Below, piece by piece: positions 36,593 to 47,692 of a DNA stretch of 64,000 nucleotides (positions are counted from its first letter, which is position 1; each line of letters starts with the position of its first letter). The notes under the pieces were generated by a model, which saw only the letters and a list, made by a program, of their open reading frames with translations, made no database searches and was not told the origin of the DNA. The position numbers and the translations under genes are program-made. This DNA is from Clostridium tertium (GTDB lineage Bacteria; Bacillota; Clostridia; Clostridiales; Clostridiaceae): assembly GCF_017873245.1 (NCBI RefSeq), contig NZ_JAGGJY010000004.1, positions 157,871 through 221,870 on the forward strand, read 5' to 3'.

Positions 36593-36621
36593 AGGAGAAA
36601 TTTCATTAAGAAATCTCTCCT
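36593..36621 (-). terminator. Terminator of the FAD oxidoreductase gene
   Basis: AGGAGAAATTT pairs with AAATCTCTCCT (one mismatch) over 7 bases. On the minus strand TTTTATATT follows, six bases past the stop. Confidence 0.75.
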
Positions 36622-36627
36622 CTTGTA

Positions 36628-38043
36628 TTAATTAAATAAATTCCTGGCTAAATAAACTCCTGAACATGATGCCATCATTAACCCTCTTGTTAATCCAGCT
36701 CCATCTCCAATAGCATATAAGTTTTTAATATTTGTTTCTAAATTTTCATTAAGTTTAACAGCATTTGAGTAGAACTTTATTTCAGGTCCATATAATAAAT
36801 TATCATGATTAGCAAATCCTTTTACTACTTTATCCATCTCTAATATAAAATTAACTATATTAGTCATTGTTCTATATGGAATACCTAATGTTATATCTCC
36901 AGGCATTGCAGTTTTTAATGTTGCTTCTACTGAATTATTTTCAAGTTCTTCCTTCCAAGTTCTTTTACCATTTAATATGTCTCCAAATCTTTGAACAACA
37001 ACCTCTCCATTTGATAATAGATTTGTAAGCTCTGCAACTTTATTTGCATATTCTATTGGCTTTTTAAATGGTTCAGTAAACTTATGAGAAGAAAGTATTG
37101 CAAAGTTTGTATTTATACTTTTCTTTTCCTTATAAGCGTGTCCATTTGCTAATGAAACACCATTGTCATAAACTTCTGCTGCTACAAACCCATCAGGATT
37201 TTGACAGAAGGTTCTAACCTTATCTCTAAATGGAGCTACATTCCCAATAAACTTACCTTCATACATAAGTTCATTTATCCTTTGTATATCTCCTTCTGAT
37301 TTCATTTCAAATCTTACTCCAATGTCTACTACTCCAACTGCTTTTTCTATCTTATGCTTATCACATAAATCAGATAAGAAATCAGCACCATTTCTTCCAA
37401 CTGATATAACTACTTTATCAGCATAGTAATTTCCACTTTCAGTTACTACACCTCTAGCTTCACCATTTTCTATTATAATATCTTTAACAATACTTCCAAA
37501 TATTATTTCTACACCATTTTGTAATAAATAATCTTCTAATTTTCCATAAAGCTCTCTTGATTTTTCTGTTCCTAAATGTCTAATAGGAATATCTACTAAA
37601 TTTATATTTTCACTTTTTGCTTTATCCTTTATTTTCTTTATTTCATCTTTATGCTCTATTCCAGCTATATTTTTTTCTCCCCCAAAATCTAAATATATCT
37701 CATCGCAATAATCAATTAAATTCTTTGTACTTTGATGTCCAATTATCTCTGGTAAATTTCCTCCAACTAAAACTTCTTCTGAATCCTTGTCATATAAAGA
37801 TAGCTTTGCATCAGAAAATGCTCCTGCTCCTGCAAATCCAGTAGTTATATTACAATATGGCTTACACTTAACACACTTATTTAACTTTGGTATTGGGCAA
37901 TATCTTTTATAAACAGACTTCCCCTTTTCAATAATTAAAATTTTCTTTTCTGGATTAATATTTAAAAGCTCATATGCAGTGAATATCCCACTAGGGCCTG
38001 CACCAACAATTACAACATCATATTTGTCTTTAATAAAATTCAT
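36628..38043 (-). CDS. FAD-dependent oxidoreductase (COG2509 type)
   Basis: A 471-residue flavoprotein. It begins with the FAD dinucleotide fold YDVVIVGAGPSGIFTAYELL. A Cys-rich stretch follows (CPIPKLNKCVKCKPYCNITTG, near 50-70), which may bind a cluster or metal, then GFAGAGAFSDAKL. The C-terminal FAD motif is NLYAIGDGAGLTRGLMMASCSG. The family is described only as uncharacterised FAD-dependent dehydrogenases; the substrate is unknown. GGGGG precedes the ATG. It is monocistronic. Confidence 0.82.
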   Translation of the reverse strand: MNFIKDKYDVVIVGAGPSGIFTAYELLNINPEKKILIIEKGKSVYKRYCPIPKLNKCVKCKPYCNITTGFAGAGAFSDAKLSLYDKDSEEVLVGGNLPEIIGHQSTKNLIDYCDEIYLDFGGEKNIAGIEHKDEIKKIKDKAKSENINLVDIPIRHLGTEKSRELYGKLEDYLLQNGVEIIFGSIVKDIIIENGEARGVVTESGNYYADKVVISVGRNGADFLSDLCDKHKIEKAVGVVDIGVRFEMKSEGDIQRINELMYEGKFIGNVAPFRDKVRTFCQNPDGFVAAEVYDNGVSLANGHAYKEKKSINTNFAILSSHKFTEPFKKPIEYANKVAELTNLLSNGEVVVQRFGDILNGKRTWKEELENNSVEATLKTAMPGDITLGIPYRTMTNIVNFILEMDKVVKGFANHDNLLYGPEIKFYSNAVKLNENLETNIKNLYAIGDGAGLTRGLMMASCSGVYLARNLFN

Positions 38044-38550
38044 TTGATAACCCCCTTATATTACGAATATTATTGTAAATCCATAAATAATTATACGTCA
38101 CCTCGCGGGAATATCAATGTTTTTTTATAATTTTAATATTTAATTTTCATATTTACTGTTCTAATTCCATTATACTTTCATTTATCTTCACCATATAATT
38201 GTTTCTTATATATTCTTCTAATGCTTATATACATTTTTAATACTTTAATGCTTAATAAAAAATTTTTAAAGTTCATTTATATGAATGATTATTTGTAGTT
38301 ACTGCTTTTATTTATTTGATAACTACAATCTTAACTATAAATATTGTAGTTACTTTTTGAATTTTTATAGTAACTACATTTATTTTATTTAACTTATTCA
38401 TTTTCCCTTTTAATTTAAATAATTCTCTAAATTTTATATAAATTTATGAACTGAAATTAATAGTATTATAAGTGTCCATTTACTAACTCACCTATTTTTG
38501 ACCTTAAAATTTATAATGATTAAAACAAAAAATAATTTTTTTCAAAATAA
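38044..38550. other. 500-base non-coding stretch with alternating inverted repeats
   Basis: No coding frame stands out. The notable content is the four-copy GTAGTTA/TAACTAC array at 38293-38378, given separately. The rest is AT-rich, apart from a short GC-rich patch (38096-38110, CGTCACCTCGCGGGA) just upstream of the FAD oxidoreductase. Confidence 0.5.
38293..38378. repeat. Four alternating copies of TGTAGTTA / TAACTACA
   Basis: TTGTAGTTA (38293-38301), TAACTACAAT (38320-38329), ATTGTAGTTACT (38343-38354) and AGTAACTACA (38369-38378) alternate in orientation. Any neighbours can pair with 9 or 10 perfect bases, giving three mutually exclusive hairpins or two tandem operators. Confidence 0.7.
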
Positions 38551-38585
38551 AAAAGCCTTGTAAATTCAGTATTTACAAGGCTTTT
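38551..38585 (-). terminator. Terminator of the tRNA-Arg gene
   Basis: AAAAGCCTTGTAAAT pairs perfectly with ATTTACAAGGCTTTT over 5 bases. It directly follows the CCA end on the minus strand. Confidence 0.9.
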
Positions 38586-38586
38586 A

Positions 38587-38663
38587 TGGTACGGCGGAGA
38601 GGATTCGAACCCCCGACCAACTGGTTCGTAGCCAGCTACTCTATCCAACTGAGCTACCACCGC
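38587..38663 (-). tRNA. tRNA-Arg (anticodon ACG)
   Basis: The full cloverleaf is visible on the minus strand: acceptor GCGGTGG with CCGCCGT (two G-U pairs), anticodon stem GCTGG/CCAGT with loop CTACGAA, T-arm GGTTCGAATCC, and encoded CCA. The anticodon ACG reads CGU and, after deamination, other CGN codons. Confidence 0.96.
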
Positions 38664-38744
38664 ATATAAATTTTAACAACATTTATATTATCATAACTAC
38701 TTAAATAAATCAAGCGACTAATTTTTATAAAATATTATATGTGA

Positions 38745-39647
38745 TCAATTATTATATATATCTGAAAATTCTACTTCCAACATTTGTATTTTATTACTTT
38801 CATCTCTTATGCAAAAGTCATCTTGTTCCTCTACAATTGTTATAGGTAACGTTATTATAAATTCACATCCATTTCCCTCTTCACTTTTCAACTCAATACT
38901 TCCATCCATGGATTTCACTAAATAATTTACTAAATCTAATCCTATTCCGCTTCCAGAATTCTCTCTATCTTTTTTATTAGATACCTGATAGAACCTATTA
39001 AAAACCTTTTCTTGATATTCCTTTGATATTCCTGGCCCCTCATCCCTTATAGATATAGTAATTTTATCCCCCATAACCATTATATTTATATATACATTTG
39101 TATTGGTATATGAAAACTTAATAGAATTTGATAATAAATTCATTACAATTCTATCAATTGCATCTGGATCCACTGCCATTAAACATTCCTCTTCATTGGT
39201 ATCAAATATAAGCTGTATATTCTTTTGCTTTGCGTATTTATCTATGCAGCTTATAGTGCCTTCAATCATAGATATAATATCTATATTTTTTTTGTGTAAA
39301 ATATAATGGTTATTTTCTAGTTTCGTTGTATCAATTAAATTATTTACTAACTTTAACATCTTGAGACTATTTCTTTTTACTATTTTCATATATTCCATTG
39401 CTTTTTTATCATTAATAGCTATGCTACCATAATCTATACATTGCATAATACTTAATATTACATTTAAATGTCCTCTTAAATCATGTGAAATATTAAGCAA
39501 AAAATTCTCTTGTTTAATACTTTTATCCATTAATCCTGTTATGATACTTGTTGACTCTTCATTTGTAAAATTAAAATTTCCATTTAATATAATTTCACTT
39601 ATATTCATTTTACTATCTAATTTCTCTATAAATTCATTATTAATCAT
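38745..39647 (-). CDS. Sensor histidine kinase with short N-terminus (orphan)
   Basis: The start is ATG 39647, since AAAGGA lies before it; the longer frame to 39797 has no ribosome site. The protein (300 residues) has about 45 residues before the H-box FLLNISHDLRGHLNVIL (His55), where the usual FRTPL is RGHL. The ATPase domain is complete: N-box RIVMNLLSNSIKFS, G1 DEGPGISKEYQEKVFNRFYQ, G2 GSGIGLDLVNYL. It lacks a clear sensor and membrane helices. It ends EFSDIYNN, like the kinase at 9957. No response regulator is near. Confidence 0.85.
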   Translation of the reverse strand: MINNEFIEKLDSKMNISEIILNGNFNFTNEESTSIITGLMDKSIKQENFLLNISHDLRGHLNVILSIMQCIDYGSIAINDKKAMEYMKIVKRNSLKMLKLVNNLIDTTKLENNHYILHKKNIDIISMIEGTISCIDKYAKQKNIQLIFDTNEEECLMAVDPDAIDRIVMNLLSNSIKFSYTNTNVYINIMVMGDKITISIRDEGPGISKEYQEKVFNRFYQVSNKKDRENSGSGIGLDLVNYLVKSMDGSIELKSEEGNGCEFIITLPITIVEEQDDFCIRDESNKIQMLEVEFSDIYNN

Positions 39648-39870
39648 GATAATAATTCCTTTCATAACAGTCTTAGACTTTGTTTTAATGTTATATAAAT
39701 AGTTTACCATATGGATATTTTCCCAACAAGGTCTTTTGATTTTATTTTCCAAAATATTGAATAAAACATTGCTTATATATGTTTTATTCAAAATCATAAT
39801 TATATTAATTCATAATTATCTTTCATATTTTACAAATATTATTATTACTAAAACTACTCATATTTAATAA

Positions 39871-39911
39871 AAAATCCTAACAAATAATTTTAAATTACTT
39901 GTTAAGATTTT
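39871..39911 (-). terminator. Terminator of the DUF1189 gene
   Basis: AAAATC-TAACAA pairs with TTGTTA-GATTTT over an AT loop, 13 bases past the stop on the minus strand. Confidence 0.7.
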
Positions 39912-39923
39912 ATCATTTCTAAA

Positions 39924-40685
39924 TTAAATCATTTCATTTCTTATTTTATTCATTGCAAGTATTAAATAAATACCTGCTATTAATATGCTAACTGATCCTA
40001 GTGGATAAATTAAGTTAATTAATGTTGGCAATGTCATTGCATATATGCATAATTTAAAAACATCTCCATAATTTAAGTTAATATTATTCATTTTGCTTAG
40101 AACTAATCCTACTAATGATAGCATAAATGAATTAAATAAAAGAACTAAATAAGTATATAAAAGAGTGAATATAAATATACTGTATTTTAATATTCCCATA
40201 ATACTTGCTGCTCTTAAAATAGTTTCATTATTCATATTATCGAATAATATTGGAATATCGCTATATTTAAGTGACCCTACTCCATCATTATCTCTATATG
40301 ATATTCCATCTTTTAGTATGGATATAGAAATATCCTTATGAATTACTATATTTCTTATAGTCTCAACTTCGTCAAGTGATATGTCCGTATTAATTAAAAT
40401 AAGAAACCTTCCCACTTCTCTTTTAATAGGAGAATTTTTAAAGTCTAATATCCCATCCTTCATTTCAAATTGAAATTCATCACTTGTCATTACTTGTTTT
40501 ATAGAATTTTGCATTGTAGTCACACTGGCAAAATTCATAATGCCTAATATACATCCAACTAATACACTTAATAATATAGAATATACTAATGCATGAGAAA
40601 ATCGTAATTTTAATAATTCTTTATATCTTCCTACGTTATAAATACTAATTTTAACCTTATCTATAAAGCCTATATTATCCTTCAT
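39924..40685 (-). CDS. DUF1189 membrane protein
   Basis: An integral membrane protein of 253 residues. A first helix lies near 30-50 (ALVYSILLSVLVGCILGIMNF), then a soluble part of about 110 residues outside or between helices, then four helices from about residue 155 on. This order is that of the DUF1189 family, of unknown function. The start is ATG 40685 with GGAGG before it; an upstream TTG overlaps that site. It is divergent from the L,D-transpeptidase gene, with a 159-base shared upstream region. Confidence 0.75.
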   Translation of the reverse strand: MKDNIGFIDKVKISIYNVGRYKELLKLRFSHALVYSILLSVLVGCILGIMNFASVTTMQNSIKQVMTSDEFQFEMKDGILDFKNSPIKREVGRFLILINTDISLDEVETIRNIVIHKDISISILKDGISYRDNDGVGSLKYSDIPILFDNMNNETILRAASIMGILKYSIFIFTLLYTYLVLLFNSFMLSLVGLVLSKMNNINLNYGDVFKLCIYAMTLPTLINLIYPLGSVSILIAGIYLILAMNKIRNEMI

Positions 40686-40844
40686 AATTACCTCCAATTA
40701 TATGGAATTTAATACTTAATAAATATTCTATCATATGTATTAACTTTTATAAACAACTCTTATTTTTATAAAAACGACTTTTTAAGATTAAAGTCTAAGC
40801 TTTTTGTTAATGATTAATAGTATAAGTTGTAAGGAGGTATAAAA

Positions 40845-42098
40845 ATGTATAATAATAAATCCAAACCCAAAAATAAAGTTTCGATTTTTATGATTCTTTC
40901 TTCTATGATTCTATTTGTTTTATTAGGATTTGGAGCAAATATTTACTTAAGCTCTCAATATAGTAAGGTAACTTCTAGCTTTTATAAAGCCTTTAATAAT
41001 TGTGAGTTTTCGGATGCAAAGACTAATTTAAATAATAAAATTTTATCTTTAAAGAAAAAACAACTTAATTCTGATTTAAATGATTACTTTACAGATATAG
41101 TTGATAAAATATGCATTTCTTTATCTAAAAATGCAATTACTACTAATCAAGCATTAAGCGTACTAAATGAAATTAAGAGCTACAATGTATTAAATTCATC
41201 TTTAGATAAATTGATTTCTGCATTAGATGATAAAGATAGTAATAGTATAACCTCAACTACTGAAGGTACTTCTAATAAAGAAATATCTTCTGCAAATGAT
41301 AATTCTAATGATATTTCAGCTGATAAAGATAATTACTTAAACTTAGGTATTTCAGCCTTTAACTCAAAAGATTATTCAAAAGCAATGAAATATTTTAGTC
41401 TAATTCCAAGTTCCTTAGCTAATGATTATGAACTAGCTCAAGAATACATAGAAAAATGTAAATCAAATTATAAAGACTACTTACTTGAATCTGCAGATGA
41501 ATTAGTTGCAAATAAATATTATACTAAAGCAATAGACTTTTTATCTGATTATGACTCAAAATTATTAAGTAAAAATGACATAACTGAGATAAAAAATAAA
41601 ATTAGTTCTATTAAGTTATTTAGAGAAGAGTATCAAGGAGATGATTCTGAATATACTTCTAATGCAATTCTTCAATCTATAACACTCAATAATGTAAATA
41701 CCTTATCTATTAGTAGTAAAACTAATTATTTTGTTTACTTAAATTTAGCCGAGCAAAAAACCTATGTTTATGAAGGAGAAACTAACGATTGGGATTTAGT
41801 TAAAGAGTTTTCTTGCTCTACAGGTCTTCCTGGCAAGGAAACTCCCAAGGGAATATTTGCAGTTACCAATAGAGGGGAGTGGTTCTTCTCAGATGAGTTT
41901 GATCAAGGCGGTAAGTACTGGGTTCAATTTATGGGCGATTACTTATTTCACTCCGTTCCTTTTGATGAAACCCAAACTGTTATTTTAGATGACACTCTTG
42001 GTACTCCTGCATCTCATGGTTGTATAAGATTAAAAGTAGAAGATGCTAAATGGTTATATGATAATATTGCAAATGATACTAAGATAATAATAAATTAA
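40845..42098 (+). CDS. Membrane-anchored L,D-transpeptidase (YkuD domain)
   Basis: It links peptidoglycan stems by 3-3 bonds or attaches proteins to them. One N-terminal helix (VSIFMILSSMILFVLLGFGA) anchors it outside the membrane. A helical, TPR-like stretch (about 60-270, with a Ser/Asn-rich linker near 130-165) precedes the YkuD domain (about 295-417). The catalytic set is His369 (FHSVPFD), His391 and Cys393 in SHGCIRL. GTAAGGAGG precedes the ATG. 3-3 cross-links are prominent in some clostridia. Confidence 0.92.
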   Translation: MYNNKSKPKNKVSIFMILSSMILFVLLGFGANIYLSSQYSKVTSSFYKAFNNCEFSDAKTNLNNKILSLKKKQLNSDLNDYFTDIVDKICISLSKNAITTNQALSVLNEIKSYNVLNSSLDKLISALDDKDSNSITSTTEGTSNKEISSANDNSNDISADKDNYLNLGISAFNSKDYSKAMKYFSLIPSSLANDYELAQEYIEKCKSNYKDYLLESADELVANKYYTKAIDFLSDYDSKLLSKNDITEIKNKISSIKLFREEYQGDDSEYTSNAILQSITLNNVNTLSISSKTNYFVYLNLAEQKTYVYEGETNDWDLVKEFSCSTGLPGKETPKGIFAVTNRGEWFFSDEFDQGGKYWVQFMGDYLFHSVPFDETQTVILDDTLGTPASHGCIRLKVEDAKWLYDNIANDTKIIIN

Positions 42099-42192
42099 TA
42101 TATATTGAAAAACGTAACTGTTTCTAAATATTTAAACATAAAAATAATCCCTTGTTTTACCCCAAATTAAATATTCTATAATAGTAAACAGG

Positions 42193-42234
42193 AGCACCAA
42201 ATAAGAATAATTACATCTTATTTGGTGCTTTTAC
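42193..42234 (+). terminator. Terminator of the L,D-transpeptidase gene
   Basis: AGCACCAAATAAGA pairs perfectly with TCTTATTTGGTGCT over 9 bases, followed by TTTTA. Confidence 0.9.
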
Positions 42235-42370
42235 TTATAAAATCTAAAAATAAAATAGTAAATTACAATTTTGATACAGACTCTTTTTATTATTTATATA
42301 ATGAATTTATTTATTAATTATATGATATTATATTTATAATAATATTATTGATTTTAAAGGTAGGATAATA

Positions 42371-43717
42371 ATGAATATATATATTCCAAATGAAGTTAAA
42401 TTTATTATAGATACTTTTTATAAAAATAATTTTGAAGCATTCATGGTTGGTGGTTGTGTTAGAGATTCTATTCTAAATAACTCACCTAAAGACTATGATA
42501 TTACTACCTCCGCAAAACCGGAAGATACATTATCTCTTTTTGAAAAAACAATTCCAACTGGTATAAAGCATGGTACAGTGACTGTTCTTATCAACAATAA
42601 TTCGTATGAAGTTACAACCTATAGAACTGAAGGAAACTATTTAGATAATAGACGTCCATCATCAGTTAATTTCGTTAGTGATATAAGAGACGACTTATCT
42701 AGAAGAGACTTTACTATAAATGCCTTAGCTTATAATAAATCAGCTGGTCTTGTTGATTACTTTAATGGTATATCCGACATAAAAAATAGTATTATTCGTT
42801 GTGTTGGAGATGCTGATAAAAGATTTAAAGAAGATGCACTTAGAATGCTCCGTGCAGTTAGATTTAGTTGTCAACTAAACTTCGATATAGAGGAAGAAAC
42901 TTATAATGCCATATTAAATAATAGTAAACTAATTAGTAATATAAGTTTTGAAAGAATACGAGATGAGCTTTGTAAGATATTGATTTCTGATAATCCATCT
43001 AAAGGATTGATTTTATTAAAGGATACTAGCCTATTAGGGATAATACTTCCTGAAATAAATAACTTAGTTAAATTCACTCCAAAATGTAATAATCATAATA
43101 ACAATGTATTTAAGCATACTCTTAATGTAATTGATAATACACATAATAACTTATTACTAAGGTTATCTGCATTATTGCATGATGTGGGGAAATTAAACAC
43201 TCTTACCCATAATGAAAATGGATTCTACTACTTCCCTAATCACAATATTGAAGGTTCATTAATGACTAGAAAAATATTATCTAAATTAAGATTTGATAAT
43301 AATACTATAAATATAGTTTGTAAATTAATAGAACATCATTTAGTTTTAAATGTTAACTATCTTCCAACTAAATTTGAAGTAAAAAAATTATTAAATACTA
43401 TTGGTAAAGAATATATATACCTTTTATTTGATTTACAAAGAGCTGATATTAATTCTCTAGATAATCCTAAAATATTTTTAGCTAAAGTTGATTATATAGA
43501 TAATCTAGTATCAGAAATACTAAGTAATAATGAACCACTTAAGATTAAAGACCTTAATATAAGCGGTGAGACATTAATAAAATCATTTAATTTGAAGCCT
43601 GGAAAGTTAATAGGAGATACATTAAACTTTTTATTGGATAAAGTCTTAGAAAATCCTGATTTAAATACTAGAGAATCATTATTAAAATTATCTAATGATT
43701 TTATAAGTAACTTATAA
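42371..43717 (+). CDS. cca: tRNA nucleotidyltransferase, CCA-adding type with HD domain
   Basis: A class II nucleotidyltransferase that builds or repairs the CCA end. The active-site motifs are AFMVGGCVRDSIL and PKDYDITTSA (two catalytic Asp), and RRDFTINALAYN. Nucleotide recognition is in EDALRMLRAVRFSCQL. A C-terminal HD domain is present (RLSALLHDVGKL, with HNIEGS and EHH further on), as in the clostridial form of 448 residues. All tRNA genes seen here already encode CCA, so its job is mainly repair. The start is ATG 42371 with a weak TAGGAT site. Confidence 0.9.
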   Translation: MNIYIPNEVKFIIDTFYKNNFEAFMVGGCVRDSILNNSPKDYDITTSAKPEDTLSLFEKTIPTGIKHGTVTVLINNNSYEVTTYRTEGNYLDNRRPSSVNFVSDIRDDLSRRDFTINALAYNKSAGLVDYFNGISDIKNSIIRCVGDADKRFKEDALRMLRAVRFSCQLNFDIEEETYNAILNNSKLISNISFERIRDELCKILISDNPSKGLILLKDTSLLGIILPEINNLVKFTPKCNNHNNNVFKHTLNVIDNTHNNLLLRLSALLHDVGKLNTLTHNENGFYYFPNHNIEGSLMTRKILSKLRFDNNTINIVCKLIEHHLVLNVNYLPTKFEVKKLLNTIGKEYIYLLFDLQRADINSLDNPKIFLAKVDYIDNLVSEILSNNEPLKIKDLNISGETLIKSFNLKPGKLIGDTLNFLLDKVLENPDLNTRESLLKLSNDFISNL

Positions 43718-43884
43718 AATCACTTTTTTCTTTTTATAATATTGAGTACTATTTCCTCTATCTTTAATATAGTAGTTAATTTTATTTTACATAAGAGTGT
43801 CTACTTACTAAAACATAATTTTTTAATAAAATTAATTTTTAAATATAAATACCTAAAAACATATAAAATATGTCTTTATAATAT

Positions 43885-43914
43885 AAAAAGTGGATTTATT
43901 TAAATCCACTTTTT
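43885..43914. terminator. Bidirectional terminator
   Basis: AAAAAGTGGATTTA pairs perfectly with TAAATCCACTTTTT. It serves the convergent cca and addA genes. Confidence 0.88.
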
Positions 43915-43934
43915 ATATTCTTTATAGAATTAAT

Positions 43935-46900
43935 CTATAAATTCATTTTTTCTTCTTTATTTAATCCAAATAAATATAGATAGCATTCCTTTACTTCTTT
44001 TCCAGTTATCTTTTCCACAGCATCCTTATAGTACTTAATTTGTATTTTATACTTATCTAAAATCTCACTTTCCTTGCCATGTTCAACATAATCAGTTTTA
44101 TAGTCTAATAAAATAATTTTATCTTCCTCTTCAAATATACAGTCTATTATCCCTTGCAATCTAACATTTTCATTTCCATATACCTCTTCTGATAGAGTAC
44201 TATCAATATTTAAGCTACTTATTTCAGTATAAAAAGGTAATTCTCGTTTAACTAATTTCCCTGTATTAAATGCATTTAAAAGCCTCTTTCCCAAATTACT
44301 ATTAAAGAAGCTTATAAAACTAATTTTTTGTACAGCTTTTATTTCTTCTTCAGTAAGTAAATTTTTATCCTTCATAGAATATATTTGAGTATCTATTTCT
44401 TCTTTTGTATTAACTTTATTTAAATCTAATTTTTGCATTATAAAGTGTGCTATAGTACCTCTTTCTGATGCTGATAAACCTCTTTTTTCTTGTAAGAACT
44501 TTGGCTTTAATACTTCCTTATCACTAAAAATATTTACTGTAATAACATCATCATTTTCGTTATTATAAAGAGATCTTTTTAAATCGGAAACCGAAACATT
44601 ACTAGGTAATTTACCTGCCAAATCATATTTATATTTATAATTTAATCTTCTTTCAATTTCTTTATCTATATGGTCCACATCTGAATTAATAAATAAATCT
44701 GTTTCTTCATTTTCATCCACAGCTACTTCATTTTTTTCCACAGCTAATAAATTTTTAGTCCACATTTGTGTTCTCCATGTTGAAAAATCATTAATTATTG
44801 AACTATTCTTTGCTCCAATATATTTTCTTAGTTCTTCTCCATCTCTGTGCTTACATATAGCCATTCCAATCCAATCTAAATAACTTTTCCCCTTTAATAC
44901 CTCTGATGCTGGAACAATTTCATCATCTAAAGCTGCTGATGAAGCCCATCTTGATATTGATTTTTCTAAGTTTCTTGTTGCCCCTGTAATAATTAATTTT
45001 TCTTTTGCTCTTGTAAATGCAACATATAGTATTCTCATTTCTTCTGAAAGAGTCTCAAATAATATTTTTTTCTTTATTGCTTCTTTAGCTAATGTACTAT
45101 ATGAGTTTCTTCTTTCTAAATCAACATAATCTGGCCCTAGTCCAAGGTCATCATGATATAAAATGGATTTATTTAAATCCATTAGATTAAATTGCTTACC
45201 AAAACCGCATGTAAATACTACTGGAAATTCTAGCCCCTTGCTTTTATGAATACTCATTATTCTAACAACATCTTCATTTTCACCAAGTATTTTTGCACTT
45301 CCCATATCTCCTGATGAATTCCTAAGCTTATTTATAAAGTTAATGAAATTAAATAATCCTTTAAAGCTAGTTTGCTCAAACTGCTTTGCTCTTTGGAATA
45401 GTATCTTTAAATTTGCTTGCCTTAGCTTACCATTTGGCATAGCCCCAACATAACCATAATAAGCCGTATCCATGTAAAGATACCAAATAAATTCATCTAT
45501 TGGAGTATAAATTGATTTATTTCTCCACTTTCCTAAGTTATTTATAAATATTTTACATTTATTTTTAAGTTCCTCATTTACTTCATATACATCATCAGAA
45601 ACACCTTTTATTATTTCATAAAAATATTTTTCTTTATCTAATAATCTTATATCTCCAAGTTCTTCTGCGCTAAAACTTACTAAAGGTGATCTTAATACAG
45701 AAATCATAGGAACATCTTGCATTGGATTATCTATAACCTTTAATAAGGACATCATTGTTCTTATTTCTATAGTTTCAAAATATCCTGTTCCTGTATCTGC
45801 ATAAACAGGTATCCCTTCTGAGCCAATCTCTTCTAAAAATATTTCAGACCAATTTCTAGTTGCTCTTAATAATATAACTATATCTTTATATTTTAAAGGT
45901 CTATATTCTCCAGTTTCCTTATCCAATACTTTAAATACTTTACTTGTTTTAGGATCTGGATTTAATAATTCTTTTATCCTTCTAGCAACTATTCTTGCCT
46001 CTAGTCCTATTGAATCAATATCTTCTTCCTCTTCTACTAAACCTTCACAATCATATTCTTCTACTTCAGTAGTGTATTCCCCTGACTTATCAAGAATATG
46101 AAGTTCTATTGGTCCTGCTATCATTGTATTTTCATCATTATTTTCTTTGTAGTTAGCTCCAAGATTAAGAGCTTCATCGTCGCTATATTCAAGTTCACCT
46201 ACAGTCTTAGACATTACTTCCTTAAATATATAATTTACTCCACTAATTACTTCTTCTCTACTTCTAAAGTTCTTATATAATTGTATTTTTCTATTTAAAT
46301 CACCATCTTCTAGTGGATATCTGTTATATTTATCTAAAAACAATTCAGGTTTTGCTTTCCTAAATCTATAAATACTTTGCTTAACATCTCCAACCATAAA
46401 AACATTCGGATTTTCTAATGTTTTTCTAGAAACTAAATCTATTATTGCTTCTTGAACATTATTAGAATCTTGATATTCATCAACTAAAACTTCATCAAAG
46501 TATTCTCTAAAACCTTTTGCAACGCTAGATGGACATATATTATCTTCTTCATCATTTTCTATAAGTATTTTCAAACATAAATGCTCTAAGTCATTAAAAT
46601 CTAGTATATTTCTTTCTCTTTTCTTTTCCTTAAATCTATTTATAAATTCTAATGTCAACTGACTTATCATTTTCATATAAGGATATGAATTTTTAATTCC
46701 ATTTAAAGCATCATTTACTGTCATTGAAAAACTATCTTCAATTAATTTTGATGTTTTCTTTTTAATACTATCTCTTATACTCTTAACTATCTCTAGGCTT
46801 TCTGCATCTGAAACCTTATCCTTTTTAACAGACTTTAATCTAGAAAAACTTATATTATTGATAGAAGAATATAGTTCCTCTATTCCTAAGCTTAATGATT

Positions 46901-47690
46901 CTTCAACCCTTATAAACATATCCAAATCATCTAAAAAAGTTACTTCATATGGTTCTAAACCTTCAGTATCCCTTATTATACCTATAGCCTTTTCTAACAT
47001 TTTTATATATCCAGTTACTTCAATTTTTATAGTTTCCTTTAATACATCTATCCATATGGTTTTATTTAAATCATCTATAGTTTCTATATTAAACCTTTCG
47101 GCATTATTAACTAACCATTTGTCTGGCCAAGGACCACTCATTGAGAATCTATATAAATCTAGTATTATATCTTTTAACCTTTGATCATCTCTTGATCCAC
47201 TGTATGCTTCTATTAAATTTCTAAACCCTATATTTTCACTTTCATAGTAATCCTCAAACATATCATTTATAACTTCTAATTTTAACAATGTATTTTCTGT
47301 TTCATCAGAAATTCTAAATGTAGGATCTAAATCTATAACATGATAATAATTTTTTATAACATCTAAACAAAATGAATGCATAGTAGTTATATTAGCTCTA
47401 CTCAAAAGAGTTAATTGCCTTTGCAATACTTTTGAATTAGGATTTGCTTCTAAAGCCCTTGATATTGCAGCTGCTATTCTTTCTCTCATTTCTGCCGCAG
47501 CTGCAGATGTGAATGTAACAACTAATAATCTATCTATATCTACTGGATTATTTTCATTGGTTATTATTCTTATAATTCTTTCTACTAATACAGCAGTCTT
47601 TCCCGAACCAGCTGCAGCAGCTACAAGTAAGTTACATCCTCTAGTTGTTATTGCCTTAAGCTGATCTTCTGTCCATTTTGTATCACTCAT
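43935..47690 (-). CDS. addA: ATP-dependent helicase/nuclease subunit AddA
   Basis: Subunit A of the AddAB helicase-nuclease that resects double-strand breaks up to Chi for RecA. UvrD-type motifs: Walker [15 protein letters not shown] (23-36), motif [10 protein letters not shown], motif [17 protein letters not shown], and later motifs [17 protein letters not shown] and [13 protein letters not shown]. The C-terminal nuclease domain has [23 protein letters not shown] and LLDYKTDY, the acidic and Lys residues of the RecB nuclease. The length, 1251, is normal. It starts three bases after addB. Confidence 0.95.
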   Translation of the reverse strand: MSDTKWTEDQLKAITTRGCNLLVAAAAGSGKTAVLVERIIRIITNENNPVDIDRLLVVTFTSAAAAEMRERIAAAISRALEANPNSKVLQRQLTLLSRANITTMHSFCLDVIKNYYHVIDLDPTFRISDETENTLLKLEVINDMFEDYYESENIGFRNLIEAYSGSRDDQRLKDIILDLYRFSMSGPWPDKWLVNNAERFNIETIDDLNKTIWIDVLKETIKIEVTGYIKMLEKAIGIIRDTEGLEPYEVTFLDDLDMFIRVEESLSLGIEELYSSINNISFSRLKSVKKDKVSDAESLEIVKSIRDSIKKKTSKLIEDSFSMTVNDALNGIKNSYPYMKMISQLTLEFINRFKEKKRERNILDFNDLEHLCLKILIENDEEDNICPSSVAKGFREYFDEVLVDEYQDSNNVQEAIIDLVSRKTLENPNVFMVGDVKQSIYRFRKAKPELFLDKYNRYPLEDGDLNRKIQLYKNFRSREEVISGVNYIFKEVMSKTVGELEYSDDEALNLGANYKENNDENTMIAGPIELHILDKSGEYTTEVEEYDCEGLVEEEEDIDSIGLEARIVARRIKELLNPDPKTSKVFKVLDKETGEYRPLKYKDIVILLRATRNWSEIFLEEIGSEGIPVYADTGTGYFETIEIRTMMSLLKVIDNPMQDVPMISVLRSPLVSFSAEELGDIRLLDKEKYFYEIIKGVSDDVYEVNEELKNKCKIFINNLGKWRNKSIYTPIDEFIWYLYMDTAYYGYVGAMPNGKLRQANLKILFQRAKQFEQTSFKGLFNFINFINKLRNSSGDMGSAKILGENEDVVRIMSIHKSKGLEFPVVFTCGFGKQFNLMDLNKSILYHDDLGLGPDYVDLERRNSYSTLAKEAIKKKILFETLSEEMRILYVAFTRAKEKLIITGATRNLEKSISRWASSAALDDEIVPASEVLKGKSYLDWIGMAICKHRDGEELRKYIGAKNSSIINDFSTWRTQMWTKNLLAVEKNEVAVDENEETDLFINSDVDHIDKEIERRLNYKYKYDLAGKLPSNVSVSDLKRSLYNNENDDVITVNIFSDKEVLKPKFLQEKRGLSASERGTIAHFIMQKLDLNKVNTKEEIDTQIYSMKDKNLLTEEEIKAVQKISFISFFNSNLGKRLLNAFNTGKLVKRELPFYTEISSLNIDSTLSEEVYGNENVRLQGIIDCIFEEEDKIILLDYKTDYVEHGKESEILDKYKIQIKYYKDAVEKITGKEVKECYLYLFGLNKEEKMNL

Positions 47691-47692
47691 AA

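Noticed and set aside
38293..38378. CRISPR-like array
   Set aside because: The repeats are only 8-10 bases, alternate in orientation and have uneven short spacers, so this is not a CRISPR array. None was found elsewhere, which matters for the CARF nuclease.
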